Under the pieces are notes generated by a model. That model was not told the origin of the DNA. It did no database searches and saw nothing but the letters and a program-made list of their open reading frames with translations. Positions 44,801 through 53,686 of a DNA stretch of 64,000 nucleotides are shown here, piece by piece. A program made the position numbers and the translations under genes. Each line of letters begins with the position of its first letter. The stretch's first letter is position 1. This DNA comes from Anaerocolumna jejuensis DSM 15929. Its GTDB lineage: Bacteria; Bacillota; Clostridia; Lachnospirales; Lachnospiraceae. Location: NCBI RefSeq assembly GCF_900142215.1, contig NZ_FRAC01000006.1, forward strand, positions 124,001-188,000, in the 5' to 3' direction.

Positions 44801-47800
44801 GGCTGTCCGGTTTCCTTCCCCGTCAATGCTTGCGGTAAGAAGTCCAAGGTTATTGTATTTCTGCTTCACCGTATTTCCCAGGGCATCGGTAGTTTCTGTC
44901 AGTCTGCCGTTCTTATCATAGGCATAAGCAGTCGCTCCCCCTAAGGCATCCATTTCCTTTGTTGTCCTTCCCAGGGCATCATACTCATAGGAAGAGGTAT
45001 TTCCCAGGGCATCGGTATAGGAGCTTAATCGGTTTACTTTATCATAGGTGTATTTGGTAATATCACCAAGGGCATCCTTCTCCTGGGTGAGGTTGCCGTT
45101 CTTGTCATAGGTATAAGTTGTCTTTCCGCCCAGAGGGTCCGTTTCTGCTGATTTTCTACCGAACAGATCATAATCATAGGTGGTCTTTCCGCCGTCTGCC
45201 GCCGTAACTGCAGTTACATTGCCCATGCTGTCATATTCATATTTTTCTGCAGCGGATAAGGCATCCGTTACCTGGCTTAAAAGACCGGTTGCCGTGCTGT
45301 AAGTGTATTTGACAGCATTTCCGTTCTTATCCGTCTCCTTAGTCAGCTTGCCGTCCTTATTATAGGCTGCAAGTGTGGTATTACCGTAAGCATCGGTTAT
45401 CCTGGTTAAACTGCCGTCCATCAAATACTCATAGCTTTCGGTGCTGCCTGCGCTATTTACATTACCCATAGCATCCTTAGCCTGGGTGATGCGATTGAAG
45501 CTGTCATAGGTATAAGCTACGGTATTGCCTTCTGCATCTGTCACAGAGGTCAGATTTCCCCTGCTGTCATAGTTTCTGGTCTCAAAGGAGCCGTCGGGAA
45601 GGGTTACCTTTGTAATGGCACCGAAAGAATTATAGGTGTATTCAGTCTTATTCCCTAAGGCATCTGTATAAGAGATCAGGTTTCCATTCCCATCATAGCC
45701 ATAAACAGTCTTGTTTCCCAATGCATCTGTGATAGAGGTTATCTGGTTGAATTTATTATAGGTATATTCTATCTTATTTCCCAGTGCATCTACCTGGGCA
45801 GTGATATTTCCGCTGTCATCATAGCTGTAGTAGGTGGTATTGCCGTCCTTATCCGTATCGGAACCAAAAGGTCCCTTGGTATCCACCGGATAATCGTCTT
45901 CCGGATCCGGGTCCACCATTCCTGCATAGGTCAGGGGCAGGCTTCCGAAGGCCCATTTGCCGCCTACAAAGACTGCTATTTTATTCCACTCCTCATAATC
46001 GGTGGAATCGACATTGAAGGAATAATCGTTGGTCTGGACATAATTCGTCCAGTTGGGACGGTGGATTCTGGTATGAAGCTCCAGATAATCCCCCGGCTTT
46101 AACACCGCATCTGTTCCTGTAAAGCCGATATCTGCCACGCAGTTGGTAGCAAGGTTACTGTCTCCCACCTCGGTAAAATCGGCTGTAATATTGTTCCTTC
46201 CGATACTTGTCTGGAACATTCCTCCGATGCCTGCCCAGTCTGCTTCGAATATCTGGTCTTCTGCACCGTCCGTAGTATAGAAATAGTTTATATGGAGGTC
46301 TGTCAGCCTGATGTTTTCCTCGCTGGTATTGTAAATACGGAACCTTGGAGACAGATTATTGCTTCTCTTTTCCTTTGCGGTATTGTACATCTCTCCCCGT
46401 ACCGGCGTATAGGTGGTATCGGCATAATCAATATGCTCCTCCTCATCCTCCTCTTCTGCCGGAAGGATACCTTTTCCCCATACCTTCTCGCCTTTTATGA
46501 AAACATCTACCTGATCCCAGTCAGCAAAGCTTTCGCCGGCCCGCAGGGAATAATCGTTCGTAAGGTTATAATCCGTCCAGTCATTTTTTGCAAAACGGAT
46601 ATGCAGGTCCGTTGATGCTCCGATGCCCAGATAGCCGCTGTCCTCTTTAAAGCCTATCTCCAGATAGGTGTCTGCTCCCTCGTACTTTTCTGTCAGCTTA
46701 TGGAAGGCCCCCGTAATGTTGTTCTGCCCGGCATCGGACCAGTCACACCAGAAATTCTGAGGTTTGTTATCATCGGCAGTGTAGTAATAACGGATGGTAA
46801 TATCACTGTATTTTACCATTTGATTCCCGGTGTTAAGCAGGCGCATCATAGGATGAATGGTATTGGCTGTTTTACCGCTGTTGCCGGTATTGTACATCTG
46901 CAGGGTCAGCTTATAGTCTTTCGGTTCTGGCGTAGGAGTGGCCTGGGGTTTCGGTGTAGGAGTGGCCTGAGGTTCCGGTGTGGCAGTAACTGCCGGATTC
47001 GTGGGTGTGACCGGGTCAGTGCCGCTTCCCAGGGAACCCTTTCCCCAGACAAGCTTTCCTTTATAGAACATATCCACCTGGTCAAAGTAGGTGAATTCAT
47101 TTGCAAGATTCTGTGAATAGTCATTTCCAGGCTTGAAAACACTCCAGTCATCCTTTCCGATTCTGGTATGGGTCTCAATGTATTTGCCCGGCTCCAGGTC
47201 TCCGGCTCCTCCGGTAAAGCCCACCTCCACGTAATAATCCGCCGTTTGTGCAGGCTCGGTCAATTTGGCAAACCTGCCTGTCACACAGGAATTCGCTCCG
47301 GCGCTGAACCAGTCCGTGAAGAAATTCTGAGGTCTTTCTCCGTCAACGGTATAATAATAACGCAGGGTAATGTCGGAAAGGCTCACCGTTTCCGTACCGG
47401 TGTTATAAATGCGGTATTGGGGATACAGGGTATTGTTGGTGGTACTTCCCGTTGCCGTATTCATGTTATGGGTCTTCAGTTCCAACTTGATGGCTGAGCC
47501 GGAGACAGTGGAATCTGAAAGTGCGTTGAGGGTAATCTGGCTTGCCCCATAAGGATTTAAGAACAGGTTATCCGAGGCCACTCCCATGGATTTCAGCCTG
47601 CTGCCATTATCCTGCTTTGAGAGCAGGTTGTCTGTAAGGAGAAGTCCCCGCCAGAAAGGAACATTAAGGGCATCTGATTCCACAGCTGCCTGCCTGTCAG
47701 ATTGTGTGCTGCCTGAATCAGCACTCCCTGCCAGTACGTAACTTGACTTTCCGCTGCCTGCACTGGTTGTGGCTGCACCGGCTGCGGATTCCTTGGATGT

Positions 47801-49597
47801 GCCTGCATTGGCTCCCGTTTTACTGCCGTCCTTGTAATAATATTTCTTCGTTCCGTCGGAATTTTCCTCGGACTCTATACGGTATTCCTTGCTGTAACGG
47901 AATAAGGTCTTATTCCCGTTAGGCTCCGTACAGGTAATGGTTCGTTTGTCATCATCATAGCTGTACTGGTAGGTTCCGCCCTGAAGGGTCTTGGCAAGCA
48001 CCCTGTCGTTATCGTCATAGGTGACGGCAAGGAGGGGCACTCCTTCGGGACTTACCGCCTTTGCCAGTCTTCCCTTGGTATCATAGGAATAGGTGGTTTT
48101 ATTCCCGTTTACGTCGGTATAGCCTGTCAGTTCCCCATTGCTGTATGTATAGCTTACCGTTCTTCCTCCGCCGTCCTTTATATTCTTAAGGCTGCCATCG
48201 GTATTATAGGTAAGGTCCAGATACCCGCTTAAGCTCTGAATTTTGCTTAGTAATCCGTCTGTATAGGAGAGGGTAATGGTATTGCCGTTTAAATCCTTGA
48301 TTGTTACGAGCTTACCGTTAGGGTCAAAGTGATAGATATCCCTTTTGTCCTTTGTCAGGGTAAAGCTTCCGTCCTGCCCTTTAACAAGCTTTCTTACAAG
48401 ACCCTCCGCTGTCGTGTAGCCATCTCCTGATTTGGTATAGTATTCCAGATGCCCGTCTTCAAACTGTATTGCCACGGTTTTTCCCATATCCTGCAAATGA
48501 TAGGAATAGGAATCGGACCATGCCATGCCAAATTCATGGAAGCTGTGGCTTAAGGAATTATAAACCCTGCTGAAGGTAAGGGGTTGAAAGCCCTCCACCG
48601 TAATATCCTCATTTTCATAAAAATGATTTCCCATAGTCAGGCTTACAGGATTTTCCGATGCCGTCCGCTGCAGCTGGTCAATGATTCCCAGATGCTGTCC
48701 CGTAAGATTGGAATCTTTTTTCAACTTACCGCTTATGGCACCTGTGGGATTCAGAATCAGAATATTAGAGCCAACCAGTTCACCGTCATTGGTGTACCCA
48801 TTGGCCAGATTATTATCAGTTAGAATGGCTGAGTCTTTTTTATAATTATCAAAATATGCTCCCGCCAGATATTCCATCCGGTCCGTCACTCGAAATACAT
48901 GACGCAGTGCTGTCATCTTCTCTGTGGAACTGCCGGAGGATGAGGTGACAGCTGCAGAAAAGGAATAGAGACTATAAGCACTCATGGATACCGGCGCATA
49001 CCAGAGATTATCTCCCACCGTTGCAGTGACTGTCTTACCAGTGCCGCCATCCTTACTATAGGTAAGGCTTACCCTGCTTACTCCCTGTTTCTTTCCTCCC
49101 TTGCCGTATACCAAAAGGGTGCTGCCGGAGGCATAAGGGACCACCGAGATCTCTTTGCTGTTATCCTTTATTGCCGTAACCGTGGTGATGGACTTGAATT
49201 TCTGGTAGCCTTCCTCCTGTGGCTCTGCCACTACCTGGTAGCTGCCGTTCTTTACAAGTGAACCGCCTGCATCTTTTCCGTCCCAGGACAATTCATGGGA
49301 TTTATATTTTCCTTCGTATTTCACTCCCTTTGCCAGATAGGCTATTACTTTGCCCTTCTGCATGATTTTTACATCCAATACATGCTCTGACTCCAGGTTA
49401 AAGGTTATTTTAGCTTTCTCCCCGGCTGAGGGTACAAAGGCAGACGGCTCTGCCTTAATAAATTTCTTTTGTGTTGCTGCTTCTGCCGTAAATGGTATGC
49501 CTGTCAGGATGATTGTGATACACAGTAACAGGCTGAGTCCCTTTTTAAACAGGACTTTAGTGAATTGCTTTCTTTTGTCGTAATTGAATGCTTCCAT
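41831..49597 (-). CDS. Giant secreted Rhs/YD-repeat polymorphic toxin with three CBM3 modules and a GIY-YIG nuclease tip
   Basis: 2588 residues. A signal peptide (ends near FTAEA) is followed by a FlgD-like beta domain, a DUF6531-type segment (NPVSLTMGNHFYENED, about 310-370) and YD repeats. Three family-3 cellulose-binding modules lie at about 700-850, 894-1044 and 1067-1217; each has an NT(G/S)xE..L/S..YYYT strand and a final D..DVF..GxxxWG. A Pro/Thr linker separates the first two. Dozens of YD repeats run to the core end GLYYAKARYYDAKSGRF (near 2300). The tip (about 2480-2588) has VYELYNEAGEVKYVGRTRQ, RKKQH and SEARGLEQ, the GIY-YIG/URI nuclease pattern. GGGAGG precedes the ATG. It is the only complete Rhs gene here and is followed by its immunity gene. 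Confidence 0.92.
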   Translation of the reverse strand: MEAFNYDKRKQFTKVLFKKGLSLLLCITIILTGIPFTAEAATQKKFIKAEPSAFVPSAGEKAKITFNLESEHVLDVKIMQKGKVIAYLAKGVKYEGKYKSHELSWDGKDAGGSLVKNGSYQVVAEPQEEGYQKFKSITTVTAIKDNSKEISVVPYASGSTLLVYGKGGKKQGVSRVSLTYSKDGGTGKTVTATVGDNLWYAPVSMSAYSLYSFSAAVTSSSGSSTEKMTALRHVFRVTDRMEYLAGAYFDNYKKDSAILTDNNLANGYTNDGELVGSNILILNPTGAISGKLKKDSNLTGQHLGIIDQLQRTASENPVSLTMGNHFYENEDITVEGFQPLTFSRVYNSLSHSFHEFGMAWSDSYSYHLQDMGKTVAIQFEDGHLEYYTKSGDGYTTAEGLVRKLVKGQDGSFTLTKDKRDIYHFDPNGKLVTIKDLNGNTITLSYTDGLLSKIQSLSGYLDLTYNTDGSLKNIKDGGGRTVSYTYSNGELTGYTDVNGNKTTYSYDTKGRLAKAVSPEGVPLLAVTYDDNDRVLAKTLQGGTYQYSYDDDKRTITCTEPNGNKTLFRYSKEYRIESEENSDGTKKYYYKDGSKTGANAGTSKESAAGAATTSAGSGKSSYVLAGSADSGSTQSDRQAAVESDALNVPFWRGLLLTDNLLSKQDNGSRLKSMGVASDNLFLNPYGASQITLNALSDSTVSGSAIKLELKTHNMNTATGSTTNNTLYPQYRIYNTGTETVSLSDITLRYYYTVDGERPQNFFTDWFSAGANSCVTGRFAKLTEPAQTADYYVEVGFTGGAGDLEPGKYIETHTRIGKDDWSVFKPGNDYSQNLANEFTYFDQVDMFYKGKLVWGKGSLGSGTDPVTPTNPAVTATPEPQATPTPKPQATPTPEPKDYKLTLQMYNTGNSGKTANTIHPMMRLLNTGNQMVKYSDITIRYYYTADDNKPQNFWCDWSDAGQNNITGAFHKLTEKYEGADTYLEIGFKEDSGYLGIGASTDLHIRFAKNDWTDYNLTNDYSLRAGESFADWDQVDVFIKGEKVWGKGILPAEEEDEEEHIDYADTTYTPVRGEMYNTAKEKRSNNLSPRFRIYNTSEENIRLTDLHINYFYTTDGAEDQIFEADWAGIGGMFQTSIGRNNITADFTEVGDSNLATNCVADIGFTGTDAVLKPGDYLELHTRIHRPNWTNYVQTNDYSFNVDSTDYEEWNKIAVFVGGKWAFGSLPLTYAGMVDPDPEDDYPVDTKGPFGSDTDKDGNTTYYSYDDSGNITAQVDALGNKIEYTYNKFNQITSITDALGNKTVYGYDGNGNLISYTDALGNKTEYTYNSFGAITKVTLPDGSFETRNYDSRGNLTSVTDAEGNTVAYTYDSFNRITQAKDAMGNVNSAGSTESYEYLMDGSLTRITDAYGNTTLAAYNKDGKLTKETDKNGNAVKYTYSTATGLLSQVTDALSAAEKYEYDSMGNVTAVTAADGGKTTYDYDLFGRKSAETDPLGGKTTYTYDKNGNLTQEKDALGDITKYTYDKVNRLSSYTDALGNTSSYEYDALGRTTKEMDALGGATAYAYDKNGRLTETTDALGNTVKQKYNNLGLLTASIDGEGNRTAYTYDKTGNQLTETDGEGNTQTQVYDKNGNLIKGTDALGHGTTYTYDKLNRLTSEKDALGNTTGYQYDANGNRTVETDALGNATKYTYDALNQLTKVTDAAGGITQYAYNKMGQQTKVTDAMGNGTSYQYDKNGNQVKVTDALGYNTIYTYDSLNHLLTEKDAKGKVTTYTYDSLGNLLTEKDPKGNTTAYEYDVMGQLAKVTDALGEKAAYTFDKGGNLVKAVRFGETADKNQQTSYQYDKNGQLIGLEDSLGRKESYAYDGAGRKIKNTAKDNTVTGYTYDKAGSLIKKTYSDGKTVAYTYDALSRIKTMTDGTGTTSYEYDSLGQTQKVTDGKNRSIRYTWTKTGEKDSMTYPDGSKVSYAYDKAGNLTGVTDTNGGSNTYNYDALGQVTAKKLANGAESLYTYDGTGLLTQRQEKTGGAVKETYSYVYDAGGNRTKETGVKNGTTNTITYTYDALNQLTKVADGTVTRKYAYDEFNNRSSKEESGKSKITYSYNTLNQLTEEKQGTKEKGYAYDKQGNLSQVKENEKLAESYTFDSAGMLSKVINADKGTTSSYAYDGAGNRVSSEVKSDGIRKSKKEYVIDTQSAYGDIVGAIDTTEEGKTKTSYFTYGNGLVSAEKDGIIGYYRIDEKNTVTDILDKTGNVKASLSYDEFGVLENTEELNNRNIFVGYLFSYTGHVYDDSTGLYYAKARYYDAKSGRFVSEDRFKGRLATPLSHNLYIYVNNNPIRYGDPSGLITTVVNDGGSGYSSLFLTSDVSLKPGVQEIISYYDDLYVQAIVAYDLGILRDYEYSELKKTCIENVRELRKTNKVKKDNSKIFDFIMGLGGFIPYVGPIFDSLSSPIMLGDDTISGAAINKIIEPNNNSKITKALANSPKYAFTYTVYELYNEAGEVKYVGRTRQKLDIRKKQHWKADLNKRGLEIRAAKYQGKVLEGLSYSEARGLEQIVFDDRGGFKKLLNVIRPLNTENKKAAKKIAKYLKDARKFLK

Positions 49598-49826
49598 TAC
49601 TTACCTCCCATCAAATGATTACCTGAAAAAAGGCAATAAAAAAAATGCCGGTTGCACCACTCGCTCCCTTATGCCCAAAGTGCCCAGATATTTACATAAG
49701 TTCCTCGCATCATTTCTCCTACCTCTTTATTCCATTAAAGTCATTTTATGACAGGATTTCTATGAATTCTACATTATTCTTTTGGGAAATTAGTCCCATT
49801 ATTTTACATCTGCGTGCAATTTCGTG

Positions 49827-50960
49827 CTAAAGATTCTTTCTCCACACCATTCTATTGATAATACCGGTGTAGCTCTGGATAATTCGGATAACCTTGCTGC
49901 TTACATTTTCTTCAATATAATCAGGAACCTGACTGATTTTCTCCTCTCGGTCCGCCATGGACACTGCCAGTTCCACTGCCTGAAGCACCTCTTCCGCTGA
50001 AATAGAGCCAAGGATAAAGGCTCCTTTTTCAAGAGCCTCCGGCCTTTCCGTAGAGGTTCTGATACAAACCGCAGGAAAATGTTTAAAGTAGGCTGCCTCC
50101 TCGGGAAGGGTTCCGCTGTCCGATATGGTACAGAAGGAATGGTATTGCAGATGGTTATAATCTGAAAAGGAAAAGGGCTTTAAGGTTCTTACCTTGGGAT
50201 GAAAATGAAACTGCCGTTTTTCAATGAAACCGGCCGAACGCGGATGGGTGGAGTAGATTACCGGAAGGTTATAGGCTTCTGCCAGTGCATTAACGGATTC
50301 CATCAGCTGGGAAAAATTCTTTTCATTGTCTATGTTTTCTTCCCTGTGGGCGGACAATACAATATACTGCTCCTTAGCAAGCCCCAGCTTATTCAGTATT
50401 TGGGAGCTTTCTATTTTTGACTGGCTGGCAGCGAGGACCTCTGCCATGGGGGAGCCTGTTACAAAGCACCTGTCCTTTGGAATACCTTCGGCATAAAGGT
50501 ACCTTCTTGCCTGCTCACTATAGCAAAGATTGACATCAGCAATGTGATCAACAATGCGTCTGTTGATTTCTTCCGGCAAATTCTCATCGAAGCAGCGGTT
50601 TCCGGCTTCCATATGAAAAACCGGAATCTTAAGCCTTTTGGCAGACAGGGCGGCCAGGGCGGAATTGGTATCTCCTAATATCAGCAGGGCATCCGGCTTT
50701 TCCGAAAGCATGAATTCATAGCTTTTTGAGATGATATTTCCTATTGTTTCACCCACGTTGCCCCCTGCTGCATCCAGGTAGACATCCGGTGCCCTTAGCT
50801 GTAAATCTTCAAAGAAAATCTGATTTAACGCATAGTCCCAATTCTGCCCCGTATGAACCAGAATATGGTCAAAATAGCTGTCACATTTCTTAATGGTCTG
50901 GGACAGACGAATAATTTCCGGCCTGGTACCAAGTACAGTCATCAGCTTTAATTTTCCCAT
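49827..50960 (-). CDS. capG: Non-hydrolysing UDP-sugar 2-epimerase, CapG-like
   Basis: 377 residues with the WecB/MnaA fold: VLGTRPEIIRLS at the start, the catalytic HMEAGNRCFDENLPEEINRRIVDHIAD, and STHPRS..; SDSGTLPEEAAYFKHFPAVCIR. WecB epimerises UDP-GlcNAc; CapG/FnlC acts on the 6-deoxy-talose intermediate to give UDP-N-acetyl-L-fucosamine. CapE and CapF homologues in the same cluster favour the CapG role. It is the last gene of the polysaccharide cluster, 15 nt after a glycosyltransferase gene. Confidence 0.85.
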   Translation of the reverse strand: MGKLKLMTVLGTRPEIIRLSQTIKKCDSYFDHILVHTGQNWDYALNQIFFEDLQLRAPDVYLDAAGGNVGETIGNIISKSYEFMLSEKPDALLILGDTNSALAALSAKRLKIPVFHMEAGNRCFDENLPEEINRRIVDHIADVNLCYSEQARRYLYAEGIPKDRCFVTGSPMAEVLAASQSKIESSQILNKLGLAKEQYIVLSAHREENIDNEKNFSQLMESVNALAEAYNLPVIYSTHPRSAGFIEKRQFHFHPKVRTLKPFSFSDYNHLQYHSFCTISDSGTLPEEAAYFKHFPAVCIRTSTERPEALEKGAFILGSISAEEVLQAVELAVSMADREEKISQVPDYIEENVSSKVIRIIQSYTGIINRMVWRKNL

Positions 50961-50975
50961 AACAACCTGCCCTTC

Positions 50976-51929
50976 TTAATAAAACCTTCTGATTTTCCGG
51001 TGATTCAGGAACAATAAAGGGAGGGAATGAAAAAGACTCTGCCTGGCAAGAATCAGTCTACTTCTCTCTCCGTCTTTTCCGTAAAGCATACCGGAGGATT
51101 GCCTTCCCTTATGGATAACGGTTGAAGTAGGAACCGTTGCTGCCAGAAGACCGGCCTTTTTCAGATACAGGGTGAGATTTAATTCTTCTCCGTAAAGGAA
51201 GGTCCTTGGGTACAGCTGGCGATAATACTTAAAATAGTCCTCTGTCAGCATAAATGCACAGCCCTGCATACGGTAAGGATTATCTTTTTGAGCAGAGCCG
51301 ATACCGCCTGCCGCATTATTTCCATTCTCTTTTGCCTTAAGATAAAAGCCGCGTTCTTTCAAGAAGGAATAAAGGCAGGAAGCCCCATGTATTCCTCTTT
51401 TTAACAGATGAAATAATAGCTTTATCAATTCAAACACGAATTTCTTTCTGATTTCCTCCGGCAGACTCTTGTACAGGATATAAAGCCAGGTAAAGAAAAT
51501 CCTCCGGTAAGGACTCTTCCAATTGACAGAAAGAGGCTGAGGCTTTTTATCGGTGTCATACACAGCCGGTGATATTACGCCGATTCCTTTTCTGCCGGCA
51601 GCCAAAAGCTCTTCAAAAAGAGTTTCTTCAAATACTACATCACTGTTACAGATAAAGCAGTTCTTCGCAGAAAACTGTGCCCTTGCATATCGGATTCCGG
51701 CATTATTCCCACGGGCAAAACCAAGATTCTTCTTAAGCCTTTTAATCGTAACATGGGGTGTCTTTTTATAATAATTCTTTAGCTGCTCATAGGAGCCGTC
51801 ACCGGAACCATTGTCTACGACTATGATTTCATAGCCTTCTCCCCTCTGCTTTAAGGCACAGTTGATACAGGTTATGGTTTCCTGATAATTCTTATAATGT
51901 AAGATAATGATTGCTAACCTTGTTTGCAT
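50976..51929 (-). CDS. Family 2 glycosyltransferase
   Basis: About 317 residues. GT-A signature: LAIIILHYKNYQETITCINC at the N-terminus, VVDNGSGDGS, and ICNSDVVFEE as the DxD-like site. The C-terminal YRMQGCAFMLTEDYF and FLYGEELNLTLYLKKAG match rhamnosyl-type GT2 enzymes. Cytosolic face of the membrane, sugar unknown. The ATG at 51929 gives a normal spacing to GGGGGG; 51935 is the alternative. Confidence 0.85.
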   Translation of the reverse strand: MQTRLAIIILHYKNYQETITCINCALKQRGEGYEIIVVDNGSGDGSYEQLKNYYKKTPHVTIKRLKKNLGFARGNNAGIRYARAQFSAKNCFICNSDVVFEETLFEELLAAGRKGIGVISPAVYDTDKKPQPLSVNWKSPYRRIFFTWLYILYKSLPEEIRKKFVFELIKLLFHLLKRGIHGASCLYSFLKERGFYLKAKENGNNAAGGIGSAQKDNPYRMQGCAFMLTEDYFKYYRQLYPRTFLYGEELNLTLYLKKAGLLAATVPTSTVIHKGRQSSGMLYGKDGERSRLILARQSLFHSLPLLFLNHRKIRRFY

Positions 51930-51991
51930 AGCCATCCCCCCATATTTTAATATTTTATTTTACTTAAAATAATCTGCACAATCCTGCTGCT

Positions 51992-53545
51992 TCAAAAGAG
52001 TTTTTCAAGGCTCCTTCGAAAGAATTTGATACTTTTCTGGAATAAGGATAGAAACAGTTCCTTTTCAAAAGCATTTAGTCCGAACAGCCACATTAAAAGC
52101 AGGTAAATTCCCGCTATTACTCCCCCCTTAATAAGAAAAAACGGTATCCCTTTATAAGGTATAAGAGCAATTAATACAGCTGCTGCAAGTGAGACTATCA
52201 GTGGTATCCCCATCTTAAAAAAACACTCCTTAAAAAACCGGAATACATTTATTTTAAGCTTGCGGTAGTATATGAAGTTCATAGCCGTGGTACGGAAAAG
52301 GTAAGCCGTACAGACTGAAACAGCAGCACCAATCTCTTTATATTCTCTGGTCAGCAGAATTGACAGTGCTACATTGATAACTGCCATGACAGCATAAACA
52401 TAGGATTGCAGCCTGACCATTCCGGAGGCGGTGACGGTAAGCCCGGCGATGTGCTGGGTAAGTTCAAAAATACTCGGAAATATCAGGAAAAGGATGCAGA
52501 TATAGGCATTCTGAAAACCATTTCCCAGCCAGAAGCCGATAAAATCCCTTCCCACTGCCAGAAAACCGGTGAAAATGATGCCAACAATAAAAAGTTGAAT
52601 CCTTCCTACCTTTATCATCAGCTCCAAAAGCCTTTCTTCCTTATTATCCTTTGTAAGGATTCTGGATACCTTTGGGAAAAACAGGCCGTTTATGGCCGAA
52701 GCAAAGGTAAATACGATGCCTTCTACCGTAGCGGAAGCTCCAAATACGGAGATACTGACGGCACCGCAGTAGATGCCCAGTATGCTGGGAATAATATTGT
52801 AAATGAAGCGCTGGGCTATATTGACTACCGTTGACCAAAGGGAGAAGGAAAAAATCTCTTTTGTAGTCTTTTTCTCCTTGTAATGGTAATTTGCTCTGAC
52901 ATTCGTAGACTTTCTTACAAAAATAAATTTCATTAGTATGTTGAGGATTCCGGTTACTGCATTTACCATTACCATGGTATAAAGCCCGTATCCCAGCTTC
53001 AGTGCACCAATGATCAGGGCCATATTAAGGAGCTTGTAAAAGAGCTCACAGGCCTTAAGCTGTACGAACTTCTCATAGGATGTGAGGATACCGTTTAAGG
53101 TACCAAAGGGAAAGGCAAGAATACTGTAAATGGCGGAAATTAGAAAAATAACTTTTAGCTTATGGATTTGGACAAAGGATAATTCCCTGTAGATACTTCC
53201 AATGGAAAAATATACGGCAAGAAGGACGATGGCAATGACAATATCCAGTAATAAAAAGAACTTATAAATAATACCGAGAAGATTATTGGCAGCCTCCCTG
53301 TCGTTCCTTGAGTTATAAAGGGAAAGGAATCGGGTTACGGCGGCCCCCAGTCCAAAATCCATCACAAGGATTCCAATGATGGATACCGACAGGGTATAAA
53401 GTCCGTAATTATCCTGTCCAAGGCTTCGTATCATCCATGGAGTATAGATTAAGCCTGCCAACAGATTAATAAAGATAGTGATATATCCTAATACCGCGCC
53501 TGCCTTTATCTGCCTTGCGCTTTCTGCTTCATTTATCTCATTCAT
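51992..53545 (-). CDS. wzx: Wzx-type polysaccharide flippase (MOP superfamily)
   Basis: About 517 residues with 12-14 hydrophobic helices (AGAVLGYITIFINLLAGLIYTPWMIRSLG; PSILGIYCGAVSISVFGASATVEG). This is the layout of O-antigen/teichoic acid exporters that move lipid-linked repeat units across the membrane. The ATG at 53545 has GGGAG upstream; the longer frame from 53641 would translate the intergenic repeat and is unlikely. Confidence 0.88.
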   Translation of the reverse strand: MNEINEAESARQIKAGAVLGYITIFINLLAGLIYTPWMIRSLGQDNYGLYTLSVSIIGILVMDFGLGAAVTRFLSLYNSRNDREAANNLLGIIYKFFLLLDIVIAIVLLAVYFSIGSIYRELSFVQIHKLKVIFLISAIYSILAFPFGTLNGILTSYEKFVQLKACELFYKLLNMALIIGALKLGYGLYTMVMVNAVTGILNILMKFIFVRKSTNVRANYHYKEKKTTKEIFSFSLWSTVVNIAQRFIYNIIPSILGIYCGAVSISVFGASATVEGIVFTFASAINGLFFPKVSRILTKDNKEERLLELMIKVGRIQLFIVGIIFTGFLAVGRDFIGFWLGNGFQNAYICILFLIFPSIFELTQHIAGLTVTASGMVRLQSYVYAVMAVINVALSILLTREYKEIGAAVSVCTAYLFRTTAMNFIYYRKLKINVFRFFKECFFKMGIPLIVSLAAAVLIALIPYKGIPFFLIKGGVIAGIYLLLMWLFGLNAFEKELFLSLFQKSIKFFRRSLEKLF

Positions 53546-53686
53546 ACTGGCTCCCAATGCATACAGTATCTGCTTGCAGATACTGTACTGCCTTAAATCA
53601 GGGTGTGAAATGTCCTTTATTTCACACTGCTCCCAATGCATGCCGTGTCTGCTTGCAGATACGGCACTGCTTTCCTTCCAATCAGG
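53546..53686. repeat. Intergenic palindromic repeat block 1
   Basis: Two copies of a ~42-bp unit (53550-53592 and 53630-53672), each holding a hairpin of the type ACAGTATCTG-cttg-CAGATACTGT, separated by a GTGTGAAAT/ATTTCACAC hairpin at 53606-53631. It fills the gap between two glycan genes. Related to the blocks at 54739-54922 and 56028-56103. Confidence 0.75.

Noticed and set aside
41840..49583. Plus-strand frames opposite the Rhs gene (for example 46292-46615 and 46700-47116)
   Set aside because: They mirror the repeated YD and CBM3 coding on the minus strand, lack ribosome sites and have no recognisable protein features.
53606..53631. Intrinsic terminator at the GTGTGAAAT hairpin
   Set aside because: No T run follows on either strand and related copies recur inside an apparent operon.
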